DNA from: Anomaloglossus baeobatrachus
Lineage: Eukaryota; Chordata; Amphibia; Anura; Aromobatidae
Direction of reading: 5' to 3'
DNA: 64,000 nt
Assembly: GCF_048569485.1 (NCBI RefSeq)
Contig: NC_134360.1
Coordinates: 179,709,536-179,773,535 of the forward strand
Position numbers and translations under genes: made by a program. The notes under the pieces were generated by a model. It was given only the letters and a program-made list of their open reading frames with translations, did not search any database and had not been told where the DNA came from. The stretch's first letter is position 1, and each line of letters begins with the position of its first letter. Positions 45,460-57,494 of the stretch are shown here, piece by piece.

Positions 45460-46354
45460 TAGTGTCCACCCCTATCCTGTCCACCGCCATTAACTTGCGA
45501 ACGGCGGCAGCTATAGGCATAGAAGTGGTGTCTAGGTATAGTGAAGTAGCCATGCGCTACGCAATGAAACACCTTTAGCGCCACCTGGTGGAAAAACGAG
45601 TTAGCATTTTTATCTCAAACTGAATGAGATAGAGGTAAAAAAAGCGAATTAAAAAATTGTAGGGCATCATCAATTCAATATGAATTGACACCTTGCATAC
45701 AGAAATACTTTTGATTAGAACGTGTAACACTCACAAGGCTGCGGACGTGAAGCGATACCTCATGGAGACCTTCCTACAAGCCATTGGGTATGGTGGCTGC
45801 GTGGAGTGGCCTCCACGCTCTCCTGACCTGACCCCATTGGATTTCTTTCTGTGAGGTCGCATCAAACAGCAGGTGTATGCGACCCCTCCACCAACATTGC
45901 AGGACCTACGACGACGTATCACAGATGCTTGTGCCAACGTGTCACCTACCATATTGCACAACGTGCAGCAAGATACAGTATGCTGTCCAGAGTCCAGATG
46001 TGCATTGCAGCTGACGGTGGCCACTTTTGGCATCAAAGTTAAATGAGCGCTATATGCGTGACCAGCATTCAATGTTTTGGGGGGGGGGGGGGGGGACATG
46101 GGTTTCATATCCTAGCATTTCTGTATGCAAGGTGTCGATTCGTATTAAATTGATGATGCCCTACAAATTTTTAATTCATTTTATTTTACCTCTCTCGTTC
46201 CGTTTGAGAGAAAAATACTAACTCCGTTGTTTTCCCCCCAGGTGGCGCTATACGTGGTTTCATTGCATAGCGCATGGCTACTTTACTATACCTAGACACC
46301 ACTTCTATGCCTATAGCTGCCGCCGTTCTCAAGTTAATGGCGGCGGACACACTG
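45460..46354 (+). mobile_element. Mariner-like element with long (about 240 bp) TIRs
   Basis: TIRs 45460-45700 and 46118-46354 are inverted (GCCGCCATTAACTTG-type outer part, GGCGCTA/TAGCGCC, GGGCATCATCAATTCA inner part), with TA at both edges. Between them lies a transposase C-terminal relic. The long TIRs are far larger than the roughly 30 bp of ordinary mariners. Confidence 0.7.
45765..46040 (+). pseudogene. Mariner-type transposase C-terminal relic
   Basis: Reads VEWPPRSPDLTPLDFFL, a stop at 45852-45854 where mariners have Trp, then GRIKQQVYATPPPTLQDLRR and ITDACANVSPTILHNVQQ. SPDLTPLDFFLWG surrounds the last catalytic Asp/Glu of the Tc1/mariner DDE/D domain. The N-terminal two thirds are absent. 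Confidence 0.65.
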
Positions 46355-46402
46355 TAGAACAGCCCACTGGTGGTGGTCACAGCTTATAGGCCCAAAATCT
46401 GG

Positions 46403-46800
46403 TTAAAGGGAACCTGTCAAAGGATGACGACTAAATTTTATAAGGCAAAAAAGGTAATTAAAGTTGTCCAGTAAAAAGAAAAAAAATGTTTTTTCCAATA
46501 ACTGCTATTTCAGTTGTAGTATTTTATAATCTGCTTCTACAGGAGAGATTTTCTGTCATACTGAGTGCTACTATATAGGCTGCGCGTGAGGCCTAATTTG
46601 AGATTTTGGGCAAGGCTAAACTGCAATTGTGACTTAAGTTACTTTTTAGATAGCTTTAAACAAGGTTCTGTCCCAAAAAAATGTAAAATGTGAGAAATAT
46701 CTCTAACAAACTGCCCTCTTATCCATAGAGAGGGTAATTGGGTAGGGGGTCCAACCACTAGGACCCCCACCGATCCCAAGAGATTTAGCAGCCCCAACTT
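46403..46800. other. Left end of another T2-type element; otherwise nothing
   Basis: TTAAAGGGAACCTGTCAAAG starts at 46403. No matching right end was found before 46805. Confidence 0.4.
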
Positions 46801-46804
46801 GATC

Positions 46805-47453
46805 TTAGGGGTACTTCACACACAGCGAGATCGCTGCTGAGTCACGTTTTTTGTGACCTCATTAGCGATCTCGCTGTGTGTGACAATGAGCAGTGATCTG
46901 GCCCCTGCTGTGAGATCGCTGCTCGTTACACACAGTGCTGGTTCGTTTTTTTTATTGTTGCTCTCCCGCTGATAAGCACACATCGCTGTGTGTGACAGCG
47001 AGAGAGCAACAATCCTGAATGTGCAGGGAGCAGGAGCCGGCATCTGACAGCCTGCGGTAAGCTGTAACCAAGGTAAACATCGGGTAACCAAGGTGGTTAC
47101 CCGATATTTACCTTCGTTACCAGCCTCCGCAGCTCTCACGCTGCCAGTGCCGGCTCCTGCTCCCTGCACACGCTAAGCTAAGCGGTGTGAGCTGGTAACT
47201 AAGGTAAACATCAGGTAACCATACCCGATGTTTACCTTAGTTACCAGTGTCCGCAGCTTCCAGACGCCGGCTCCGTGCAAGCGCAGCATCGCTTGCACGT
47301 CGCTGCTGGCTGGGGGCTGGTCACTGGTCGCTGGTGAGATCTGCCTGTTTGACAGCTCACCAGCGACCATGTAGCGATGCAGCAGCAATGCTGACCAGGT
47401 CAGATCGCTGGTGGGATCGCTGCTGCGTCGCTAAAGTGTGACGGTACCCTTAG
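46805..47453. mobile_element. gcgatcgc-rich TIR element, long subfamily
   Basis: Ends TTAGGGGTACTTCACACAC and GTGTGACGGTACCCTTAG. Internal hairpins GGTAAACATCGGGTAACCA and ATACCCGATGTTTACCTTAG recur. Similar in reverse to 61659-62520. Noncoding. Confidence 0.6.
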
Positions 47454-47578
47454 CTGCACATGTTCGACCTCTGCCTTATTCATTTGTCTACGTAATTCCT
47501 GGGATCCTACTGCTTGGACTCCCAATGATTGTGAGATCGGTGCTCTGCAATTACAAGTGGTGGAGGAGATTTCAGTCC

Positions 47579-47986
47579 TTAAGGTACCGTCACACATAAC
47601 GAGATCGCTAGCGAGATCGCAGCTGAGTCACTGTTTTGGTGACGCAACAGCGATCCCGTTAGCGATCTTATGTGTGACACCTACCAGCGATCAGGCCCCT
47701 GCTGTGAGATCTCTAGTCGTTGCTGAATGGTCCAGGTCATTTTCTTCAAAGGCGATGTCCTGCTGGGCAGGACCCATCGCTGTGTTGACACTGTGTGACA
47801 GGGTCACAGTGACTGCTGAGATCGTTATACAGGTCGCTACTGCCACCTGTATTGTTCCTGCATCGCTGGTGAGATCTGATTATGTGACATCTCACCAGCG
47901 ACCTCCCAGCGACTTACCTGCGATCCCTATCAGGTCGCATCGTTTTCGGGATCGCTGGTAAGTCGTTGTGTGTGACTGGGCCTTTA
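47579..47986 (+). mobile_element. gcgatcgc-rich TIR element, copy B
   Basis: TTAAGGTACCGTCACACATA at the left and GTGACTGGGCCTTTA at the right. It matches copy A (44095-44488) in reverse orientation. Noncoding. Confidence 0.65.
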
Positions 47987-48127
47987 CATTCCGCTGCTTC
48001 AGTTAAGTATGTTTGGTCTTTGTCTATGGGACTGCAGGGTACAACTCTTGGCTAGGTTAACTTCGTGCAGTTTTGATTGAGTTTGGGATTGCTGGGGGTC
48101 CCAGTGATTTGCCTCCAGTCATTATCA

Positions 48128-48130
<3 letters not shown>

Positions 48131-48181
<51 letters not shown>
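48131..48181. repeat. (GT)n microsatellite
   Basis: About 25 GT dinucleotides. Confidence 0.95.
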
Positions 48182-48184
<3 letters not shown>

Positions 48185-48233
48185 ATATAATTTATTTTTT
48201 ATTTTTTTTTTGAAAAAAAAAATCACAGAATAG

Positions 48234-48520
48234 TTAGTGTGGGTGCATACAATCTGGATATGCTGCGTTCTGGGACTGCGGAGACGTGAGTGTTCTGGTT
48301 GCTGTTATGCACATGTTCTCCGTAGGGAGAACAGAGCAAATCTACAGCATAAATTGACATTTGCAGCTCAGGAAGCCACACTGCATGTCGGTGTACATTT
48401 TGGAGAAAGGCAGTGGATAAATCCCATCCATTGTGCTTCTATTGTACAACACAGCGTTTTGGATGTAGCAAAAAACACACTGCAAGAATGCTGCAAACTG
48501 TGATTGTGGTCACACAGCCT
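48234..48520. mobile_element. MITE related to 2474-2842
   Basis: Shares TCTCCGTAGGGAGAACA and the subterminal GCAAACTGTGATTGTGG-type end with the copy inside the left Tc1. Ends are diverged, so boundaries are approximate. Confidence 0.4.
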
Positions 48521-48880
48521 AAAACTACATGCATAGAGCAAATGGCCGTGACTGCAGGATCAGCAGACGGCTAGAGACTTCCTTTTCTATAAGCCCCTGT
48601 CTATGGAGAGCAGATGTCGGGGCACGGGGTGAGGGTATTGTTTCCTGAATCCTGTCCAGTGCTGGGCTTCCAATGAGCAGGTGGTGGCTTTACATTACAG
48701 AGAGATTCTTATGAAGGCTGCCCCAACCATATGTATTATCAGTGCACAACCACAAATAAATAAAATGTGCTCTAATTGGGATTGTCTGGAATTGTAACAA
48801 TCCCTAGGTCAATAAGCCTACAGGTTTAGTAGTTTTGCATTTTATTGAAGACCTTGAGTAAATATTCACAGCCCTGTGTA
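48521..48880. other. No gene seen
   Basis: No family recognised. Confidence 0.4.
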
Positions 48881-50470
48881 AAGGCCCCTTTAAACACTGA
48901 GACTTTCAGCGATCCCAACCTGGCCGGGATCGCTACAAAGTCTCTGGTGAGCTGTCAAACAGGCAAACCTGGCCAACGACTCAACAGCGATCCGGACCTG
49001 CAGAACGACCTAGCTAGTCAAACACTGGAAACGAGTGATGTGAATATCTGTCAATCACTATTCTGTCAGTCGGTCTCTCCCTCTCGGTCTCTATTCTCTC
49101 TCTGTCGGTCCGTCACTATCTCTGTCCCTCTCTCAGTCTGTCGGTCATTTACCCCTCCTCTCTCATACTCACCGATCCCCGGCGCAGCGCTGCACGGCAT
49201 TCACACTGCTGCGGCGGCGGCTTTTACTATTTTGAAAAAGCCGTCCGCTCATTAAACAATTTCGTATTCCCTACTTTCCCTGCCCACAGGCGCCTATGAT
49301 TGGTTGCAGTGAGACACGCCCCCACGCTGAGTGACAGGTGTCTCACTGCACCCAATCACAGCAGCCGGTGGGCGTGTCTATACTGTGCAGTGAAATACAT
49401 AATTAAAAAAAAACGGCGTGCGGTCCCCCCCAATTTTAATACCAGCCAGATAAAGCCATACGGCTGAAGGCTGGTATTCTCAGGATGGGGAGCTCCACGT
49501 TTATGGGGAGCCCCCCAGCCTAAACAATATCAGTCAGCAGCCGCCCAGAATTGCCGCATATATTAGATGCGACAGTTCTGGGACTGTACCTGGCTTTTCC
49601 CGATTTGCCCTGGTGCGTTGGCAAATCTGGGTAATAAGGAGTTATTGGCAGCCCATAGCTGCCAATAAGTCCTAGATTAATCATGGCAGGCGTCTCCCTG
49701 AGATACCTTCCATGATTAATCTGTAAATTACAGTAAATAAACACACACACACACCTGAAAAAATAATTTATTAGAAATAAAAAAACACAAACACATTCCC
49801 TCATCACCAATTTAATCAGCCCCAAAAAGCCCTCCTTGTCCGGCGTAATCCACGGACCTCCAGCGTCGCTTCCAGCTGTGCTGCATGGAGGTGACAGGAG
49901 CAGCAGAAGACACTGCCGCTCCTGTCACCTCCACGCAGCTAATGAAGACAGCCGCGCGATCGGCTGAGCTGTCACTGAGGTTACCCGCTGTCGGTGGATC
50001 CAGCGGTGGCCGCGGGTAACCTCAGTGACAGCTCAGCTGATCATGCTACTCACCTCAGTTGCTGCGTGGAGCTGACCGGAGCGGCGGTGAGTAGAGCGAT
50101 TTAGATTTAGCCGATGCGGCGGCCGGATGGAACGTTGCCTGGCACGTTTTTTTTTTTTTTGTGCAGCAAAAAAAATTGCATCGCGCCGCATCGTACCGAT
50201 GCGGCGCTTTTCCCAATGCATCCCTATGGATGCCGGATGCGGCGCGATGCGGCAAAAACTGCATCCGGCCGCCGCATGCGGTTTTTGCCACTGCGCATGC
50301 TCAGTAGCATGCCGCAAGCGGCAAAAACAGGACGGGCCGCATGTAAAAAAAACTTATGCAAAGGATGTGGTGTTTTCACCGCATTCCGTTGCATAGGTTT
50401 CACAGCCGGATTGAGCTGCACGGCTCAAACCGGATGTGTGAAAGCAGCCTTAATGATTCTCAAAAGGGTT
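48881..50470. repeat. Mosaic of old dispersed repeats
   Basis: 48881-49035 resembles the gcgatcgc-rich elements (TTTCAGCGATCCCAACC). 49290-49380 shares its ATTGGTTGCAGTGAGAC-type block with 19640. 49428-49700 shares CAGCC...GGCTGGTATT and the GGCTTTTCCCGATTTGCCCT-type block with 60690-60860. 49940-50040 and 50100-50300 hold inverted GCGGTTACC and GATGCGGCG hairpins. CT-rich runs lie at 49070-49150. No credible gene; the open frames with KKKK or FFFF are poly-T/A artefacts. Confidence 0.45.
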
Positions 50471-50923
50471 TTTCCCCTGTACAATGTTTCTTCATAGCTG
50501 CCAGTGCTGCTGGGGTTAAAAATGGCAAGGTGCATTTCACACATCAATTTTTTTTCCCCTCACCCATGACAGCACCACGTGAGAGAGGGATCCGCCCAGC
50601 GAGGACAGGAAACCATTCTGAAATAAAAGGGCGGTACCTCTCCCCTTTGTCAGTTGGTTTCCTGTCCTTGATGGGAGACCTTGTTCTGGAATATGGCGGT
50701 TGAAGTAAGAAGTTTGAAGTACAGAAGCTGTATTTACCGTGTCCGTGCGGGGGTGTGCGGCAGGGCCCATCAGGGTTTCCGGACCGCCGCTCTGTCTTCC
50801 CCCTCTTGTGCTCCCCTGCTGCCTAGGACTTCCGAATGTGGCGCACTCTGGGACGTGCGCAAGGCATGCAGGGTACAGGAGGCGTGCTTGCGTGATGTCT
50901 CCTGAAGAAGATGGCGGCGCCCA

Positions 50924-50948
50924 TGCAGCAGCAGCAGCAGCAGCAGCG
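50924..50948 (+). repeat. CAG trinucleotide run
   Basis: Eight CAG/GCA steps (CAGCAGCAGCAGCAGCAG) followed by GCGGTG, within the older DIRS copy. Confidence 0.85.
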
Positions 50949-51582
50949 GTGTTTCAGGGCAGACGCCGGCCGTCTGGACACCGCTAGGCGCATTGAAACG
51001 GGGGGGGGGGGGCACCTTATGGGACCGGAAGGTGGGGGAGCAGCACGGGTGCTCGAGCCTACATCCCAGGATGACTTCAGAAAGGCAGCAGCACTCTCTG
51101 GAGCACCGGCAGCATAGCCGTATGAACAGTCACCGTTCTAAGTAAAACAGACCTGCCTGGCCTCAATAGCCAGAAGGGCAAATCCTCTTGTGGCTCCATG
51201 ACTTCTGCAGGACCTGTGGATGTTCCGACGAAACCTCCAGGACCGGTGCCCTTGATCTCCTGTGGTGGGTGAGTGATCTTCGTGAATGTCATCTGCATCA
51301 TTAGGTGGCTCCTAAAATCCATACGGAGTGTCCCCTGTGCAGAGAGCCGATATGGCCTGCGGGCCGTGTGTCGGAGACCCCTTGTGTGGGGCATAGTTGG
51401 CAATGTCTCTGCTTCGATCTATGGATTACTGCATGCGAGTTACAAATGTGTATATGTTGTGAGGTAGCGACCACCATTATTTTAAATCGTCGCTATATGT
51501 CGCAGTGGAGAAGGTCGCTGTGATATTAACCTGAAGAGGTTGCTATGGGACTTGTAGTTCCACAAAGGCTTCTTTCTGCAAC

Positions 51583-51809
51583 TAAGGCCCCACTCACACT
51601 TGCGCTATTTCGACGCAAACGGAATCCGTCAGTAATGTAGTACAGTTCATTTATTTACAGTGGAAGCGCGACACCATGTGGACACAAGCGGGTACTGCAT
51701 GACACACACGCGGCATATTAATGCGCTTCCACTGTAAATAAATGAACTGTACTACATTACTCACGGTTTCCGTTTGCGTCAAAATAGCGCAAGTGTGAGT
51801 GGGGCCTAA
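51583..51809. mobile_element. Palindromic MITE inside DIRS copy 3
   Basis: TAAGGCCCCACTCACACTTG at the left and CAAGTGTGAGTGGGGCCTAA at the right are perfect inverses. The arms (about 75 bp) include CATTTATTTACAGTGGAAGC and its complement. 227 bp, noncoding. Confidence 0.75.
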
Positions 51810-54800
51810 GGGCCAGGTTCCCTTTAATAAGCCCAGTGTGCTGTGCAGGTGTGGAGAATCACAGTTCTCCACCTGTGCGTGTGTCCAGTCTGATTGGGAG
51901 ACTCGGTGTGTGTTCTGCAGAGAGTGTGAGAGCAGAGCAGGGAGCTCTGGGTGTATCAGCCTGTGTGGAGGCTGAACACGGGGCTCTGGAATTCAGTCTG
52001 GGTTTAGACTGGAAGTAGTGTGCAAGCCAGGCTGGTTAGTGCTGTGGGCTACTGGACCAAAGCTCTCCTTGAGTGGAGAGACAGACAGGAGTCTGCAGAG
52101 TGTCTCTGGGTTCTTGGAGGGAGCCACAGCAAGTGTTGTTCCCTGGCAGGAGTCAGTGTGTATAGGCGCCACACTTCCATTAGAGACCGTATTGGACTGG
52201 AAGCCCATGGTATGTGGTTGTGCTATGTTTTTGCCTTAAGCCAGGAGAGGCCTGTTATGTTAATGTTTGCCGTTTTATGACAATTTTTCATAAACGGCTG
52301 GAATTTTTTATGAAGATACTGTGTCGTCCTGTGACCTTGCCTATGCCTACCTGAGCTAATCCTCACAATGTATTGCTCTATGGTTTGTAGCAGCCCCTTC
52401 CCTTGTGACAATTCAGCAGCGGCAGCCTCCACGGTTGGCAACAACACCCCTATGACATACAGCATAAGTTGGGGTCCATGCCTACAGAATGACATGTACA
52501 CAGTGACAGCTCTGTCGTAACATCTGTCACTAACAGTGGGGGCTTGTTACTGTCAGTTACGGCACTCACTCTCCAGGTCCCATATGCACGCTCCTGTATG
52601 CACGCACTTATGGGAAACATCAGCAGGAATTCTGAAGCCGGCTATTGCTAAATCCCTGCACGGCCCGTGATTTTCAGTATCTGGCTACAAACTATTGTAG
52701 ATCAGCTGAAGGATAAAACTCGGGAGTATATCTTTTTCTAACCTTACCACTGCTGCAGGGAGCAGCGGCATTCTTGCAGAGTCGTCAGCCGATGCTATCA
52801 GGCTGGGAGCCCGTTGTGCAGGATTGTCTAATCTGGCCAGAATGGCATTATGGTTGAAGGGCTGTCCCATATGCCTGCAAACCAAGCATGAATTATGTTC
52901 AGGGCCGTATGTCGCTCTGCTCCTTTTGGTAAACAGCTGGAAGATGCGTTGGAGACCGTATCCGACGCCAAGAAAGCAGCCCTTCCAAAGGTTATCCCTT
53001 TTGTTCCAGCAGAGTAGATACTCAAGGTATCAGAATAGGCCCTGGGGGCACTCTGCCATGCCATCATGTCTCTGAGACACGCTATATCCCTGCGGGGGAC
53101 TATGATATTGTGCTTACCGGCGGCTCCATGGGGCCTGTTCCACTCCAGGGCTCTCCAATGGCAAATCCTGTCTGCCAAACAAAATAAATAAAAAAAAAAG
53201 CCCTTAGGAAGAAGTTTGAAGGGGACGTCATTCTCTCCTTGCCAGTCAAGATTTCCCTGCTTTGGTGGACGTCCATAGGCAACCTGTCTGTGGGGTTCCT
53301 GGCTACCTCGGCATCTGAAGGTGGTCACTGCTGATGCCAGCCGGTTCGGCTGGGGATGCTCGCCTCCAGGTGCAGATATCCCTGGGCTGGTGGTCAGTGC
53401 AGGAAGCAGCACAGCCCTTACGCCTCCTGACGCAAGGGTCTGAATAACGATCACTAAATTCCCTTTGCCCCCCCCCCCTCTCCAGGGTCAGCTCGTTTGG
53501 TTGCTGTTGGTCACTCAGTCTACCGTCTCCTTCCTGAAACGCTGGGCGGGGGGCCACAATCCCAATCCCTCATTCTGGCATCTTACGGTCTTTACTGGGA
53601 CAGAATCCCCCTCGGCTCTACACTTCACTGGATTCTAAATGCCAATGTTGTTTCATGGTCTCGTGGTAAGCTTGTGGCCTTGGATGTGTGAGCTTGTGGG
53701 TTTGAATCCCGATGGGCCATTCCTGTAGTTGGCAGCTTACCTCAGGCACCATCAACCATGGCAAGGGGAATGATCCCTGAATCCGCGGATCTTTCAATGG
53801 TAGTGGCTCTGTGGAGAATACCACGGAGATACCCGTTTTCTCCAGGCTAAACTGGCATATAGACCTCTTGTTCCATATTCCCAGCAGTCCAGCCCTCGCG
53901 GTGAATGCACTTCCATTCTATGGACCTTCGGAATAGCCTATGCCCTTCCTCTTGTTGTCATGCTCTCGATGGTTCTCCAAGAGCTCTGGGAAGCTCGGGC
54001 GAGGGTCCTTCCCCTCGCCCCCTTCTGGCCCAAGGGGCCATGGCTCTCTCTCCTGAGGACATTGTCTCTCCCGGATCCTGGGGTTCTGCCGGGGATTCTA
54101 GACCTGTTAGTGCAGTTACCTGTGTTCCTCGTGCAGGAAATGGGTTTCTTCATTTCACAGCTTGGAGCTTGAGAGGTTGTTGCTGATGCGCAAGGGTTCT
54201 CCTCTGACCCGGTCTCTTCCTTGCGAAAGAGCCATAAACCGGTTACCACTACACTCTATGGGAGAGGGTGGCAAAAGTTCCCCTTCTTTGCAAATGGTCC
54301 CTTGGGTATGAGTTCCTATTCCATGCAAATTGGCATTCTTGCAGACGGGGTTGCTCTAGGATTCTCAGTATACACTCTAGGGGTTCCTGTTCTGCCCTGG
54401 GAACCTTATACATTGGAAAACTGGCAGCAGATCGGTGGGTTCAAGGTTATTGGGTTTGTGAATATAATGCCTGACAGTTCCACCGGGGGATCAAATTAGG
54501 GTTGGACGCCCTCACGAGTCCTCCCTTTTGAACCTATTGCCAAAAAAAAAAAAAAAAAAAAATCTCCCTGACATTGGAAACTATTTTGCTCTGGGCCTTG
54601 GCGTTCGCCCGCAGAATTAGTGCTTACACGCCTTATCGGTAATACGGCCCTATGCTCAGTTGTTCAACGATAGGCCGGGTCAAGTGTTAATAGGACCCTT
54701 TCTCCCAATGGTCACCTCTCGATTCCATAGCACGCAGGGTATAATCCTCCCTCTTTTTGCGGCCATCCTACAAATACAGGGGTAAAACAGATTCATACGT

Positions 54801-55314
54801 TGGAGGTTCATAGGGCCCTGCTTCTCTACATCTCAGTGACACATAGTGTGGGGAAAACAGTCCTTTTTCATAGCCCTCTCTGTAGTAGGAAAGGTCTGTG
54901 GGTGTGAAACTACACTATCTCTAGGTGGATTAGGGAGGCCATTGCTTAGCCTACTCATCTAGTGGGACTGCCTTCCCTGAGGGCTTAAGGGCCCTTTCCA
55001 CCGGTGCGGTGTCGCCCTCCGGGGCTGAGAAGACGCAGGTATCTATTGACCGGATTTGTAGGACCGCTACCTGGTCTTCACATTCTCCTTTTCTTCCGTC
55101 ACTATCGGTTGGATCTATCCTCCTCGGCTGCTCTCGTTTGTAGAAGGGTGCTTGAGACGTTGGTCCCTCCCTAATACGTTATTCTCTGGAAATCTCTCAC
55201 ATGGTGCTGTCATGGGTGAGGGGAAAACACCTCGGTTACTTACTGGTAGCCGGTTTTTCCAGAACCCATGACAGCACCCTTATAATCCCTCCCTTTTCAC
55301 CCGTAGTGTGCACT

Positions 55315-55318
<4 letters not shown>

Positions 55319-55346
<28 letters not shown>
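55319..55346. repeat. (GT)n microsatellite
   Basis: About 14 GT dinucleotides near the DIRS copy 3 right end. Confidence 0.9.
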
Positions 55347-55350
<4 letters not shown>

Positions 55351-55811
55351 AGTTGGTGATAGAGTTAAGTTCTAACGTTTGTTGGAGGTCCTCTCAATTC
55401 TCGGTAATCAACTGACGAAGGGGAGAGGTACCGCCCTTTTATTTCAGAATGGTTTCCTGTCCTCTCTGGGCGGATCCCTCTCTCACGTGGTGCTGTCATG
55501 GGTTCTGGAAAAACCGACTACCGGTAAGTAACCGAGGTGTTTTTTTTTTTTTCTTTTGCCATCCGTCACAATCCGTTTTGTGACTGATGCAACAGATCTG
55601 TCACAGATTGTGGTAAAACTGATGGGCCGGATCCTGTTAAAAAAAAAAACAAAAAACTGATCAGTCGTACTACTTTCGTTCATGACCAGAAATGAATTTA
55701 CATCTAATCTGAGCATGCTTGGTTTAAAAAAATAAAAAACAAAAAAACGGATCAATTGCTGGAATCTGCCATTTGATGGATTGCGATGGATCCTGCGCCT
55801 ATAGGCTTCCA

Positions 55812-56062
55812 CGGAAGAATAGGATCTATCCGCGCTGCCAGAAGATCAATGGGGATTAAGACATCAGATTATATTATTCTATGTGTTTCGAAGCTGTGAA
55901 ACCCCTTCCTCAGGAACAAAAATCAATGTACATTGATTTTTGATTCTGAGGAAGGGGTTTTACAGCTCCAAAACGCATAGAATATCATCCGATGTCTTAA
56001 TCGCTGTTGATCTTCAGTGATTTTCTGGCAGCGCGACTAGATCCTTTTCTTCCATCTCCTCC
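55812..56062. mobile_element. Inverted-repeat element with two decayed hammerheads
   Basis: Arms 55812-55918 and 55935-56062 are inverted (GCGCTGCCAGAA / TTCTGGCAGCGCG; ATTAAGACATC / GATGTCTTAAT) around ATCAATGTACATTGAT. The inner ends carry CTGAGGA...GAAAC (minus, 55913-55885) and CTGAGGA...AAAAC (plus, 55946-55974). Helix II is mostly G-U or lost, so activity is unlikely. Same architecture as 41461-42424. Confidence 0.5.
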
Positions 56063-56126
56063 ACCGTATAGCCTGACATGAGTAAACTCGCAATATTTTA
56101 AACCTGCATTTATTGTAAAGCACATA

Positions 56127-57494
56127 ACACTGATCAAAATTAGAGAACACTTTCAGAGACCTGCAAGTTATTGGTGTTGTTCTGGCACCCGGTGCTAATT
56201 CCTTTAATTATCTGACAAACCCTATGTAACTGGCAGCCTAACTTTCTAGTTTGCACTGACTTTACAAAAATGGAGTGTTGTTCTAAAGGGACTGAAACCC
56301 TCCAGCAGCAGGTTCTCCAGATGAAGGCCGAAGGAGTTGGTCCAAGTCTGTGATTTCGAGAATATTGCTTCTTTATAACATCACAAACCCTTCCAAGTCC
56401 CCTAGGAAAGCTGGTCACCCTCGCAAGAAAGGACAAGATATTGCAGACACTCTCAATGGGTAATCAGTTCAACACTGTAGCTGGAATTGCTCACCAGTTC
56501 AGCACTGAACAGGGTAAGTGATCTGTCTTGTCATACAGTGTCATGATGTTCAAGAGCATTTGGACTGAAAAACCACTGAAGTGACCAAACCTTACATTAG
56601 CAGAAAGAATCAAAAGAAGCATGTTGTGTAGACAAAAAGAGAAGTAGTCCACAGTTCATTTTAGTGATGAAAGCCAGTTTAATTTAGTTGGGTCTGATTG
56701 GAAACCTTATGTTCGTTGACAAACTGGAGAAAGACTGAACTTAGTGTGGTAAGGTGGGGAGGAAGAGTCATGGTTTGGGGAATGTTTTGTGCAGCAGGTG
56801 TAGGACCTCTCATATAGGTGAATATATATATATTCACTCTGTCATGTAGCTATCTACATGGCAGAGTGAATACAAGTGCGTATCAAAAGCGTCTTCAACA
56901 ACACGTGGTTCCTTACTTCCATTCATCATTCAATCAGCCAGCAAATTTCATTTAGTACAATCCCTTTGTCACACAGCAAAACATGTAAAGCAGTTCCTTG
57001 AAACATAAAACATTAAACAATAAAATGGCTGCCCAAAGTCCTGATCTAAACCCAATAGAAAACCTCTGGAAAATCCTTGGTGACAAAGTTATGGCCAAGA
57101 AACCCACAACAGTCAAAGAATTGTGGAAGAAGAGTGGACCAAAATCACACCAGAGCAGTGTGACAGACTAGTGATGTCCTGTGGCTGCAGATGTGCTGAA
57201 GTCATTCACCGCAAAAGTCTGTACTCTTCCTACTAATTGGTGACTTGTTACATTCAGAAAATGTACTTATCTTTCTCTGTGCTACAGTCATTGCTGTTTT
57301 CTAATTATAATCATCACATTTTAGGCAAAATAAAGGTTTTATGTTGGTAAACTTTGGTCTTTTGTGAAACCCTGTTCTAGTGGCATGGTGTACCCCTTAC
57401 AAAAAAAACCTTCAAATGTTGATCAATGTAGATTACATTATTTCTTAAAAAAGCAAGTGATCACACATTGTTCTCTAATTTTGATCTCCAGTGT
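56127..57494 (+). mobile_element. Tc1-like transposon, second family, degraded
   Basis: CACTGATCAAAATTAGAGAA at 56128 and its inverse TTCTCTAATTTTGATCTCCA near 57491 are the TIRs. Transposase traces in order: HFSDESQFNLVGSDWKPYVR (about 56657-56720, first Asp) and SPDLNPIENLWKILGDK (about 57035-57090, last Glu). Several frames and stops interrupt it; a TATATATA-centred palindrome (56818-56875, ending GCAGAGTGAATA) is inserted within the coding region. Confidence 0.8.

Larger units (their letters stand above)
44996..46405. mobile_element. T2-type element split by a mariner
   Basis: GAGAACCTGTCATCAGTTTT at the left and complementary CCTATAAGCTG/CAGCTTATAGG blocks (45024, 46380) show the two halves. 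GGGCTCTTATTTACAGCAGT links it to the 28641-33894 subfamily. The right terminus merges with a new T2 left end TTAAAGGGAACCTGTCA at 46403. Confidence 0.5.
50549..55545 (+). mobile_element. DIRS-type retroelement, older copy 3
   Basis: Terminal repeats CACCCATGACAGCACCACGT (left) and GTGGTGCTGTCATGGG (right) are inverted. An internal complementary region near 55190-55275 joins the two outer ends (GGTGAGGGGAAAACACCTCG, then ACTTACTGGTAGCCGG). Protein traces, in order, resemble the DIRS gag-like end, RNase H (VTADASRFGWG-like near 53320) and the recombinase C-terminus (TATWSS near 55065). The family differs from copies 1 and 2. It is broken in many places and clearly older. Confidence 0.7.

Noticed and set aside
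45731-46108. Minus-strand 125-codon frame
   Set aside because: It is the shadow of the plus-strand mariner relic; the plus strand has SPDLTPLDFF and the minus strand nothing recognisable.
53303-54249. Several 80-100-codon frames on both strands in the 53-54 kb region
   Set aside because: They lie inside the worn DIRS copy 3 and match no protein in their own frame.
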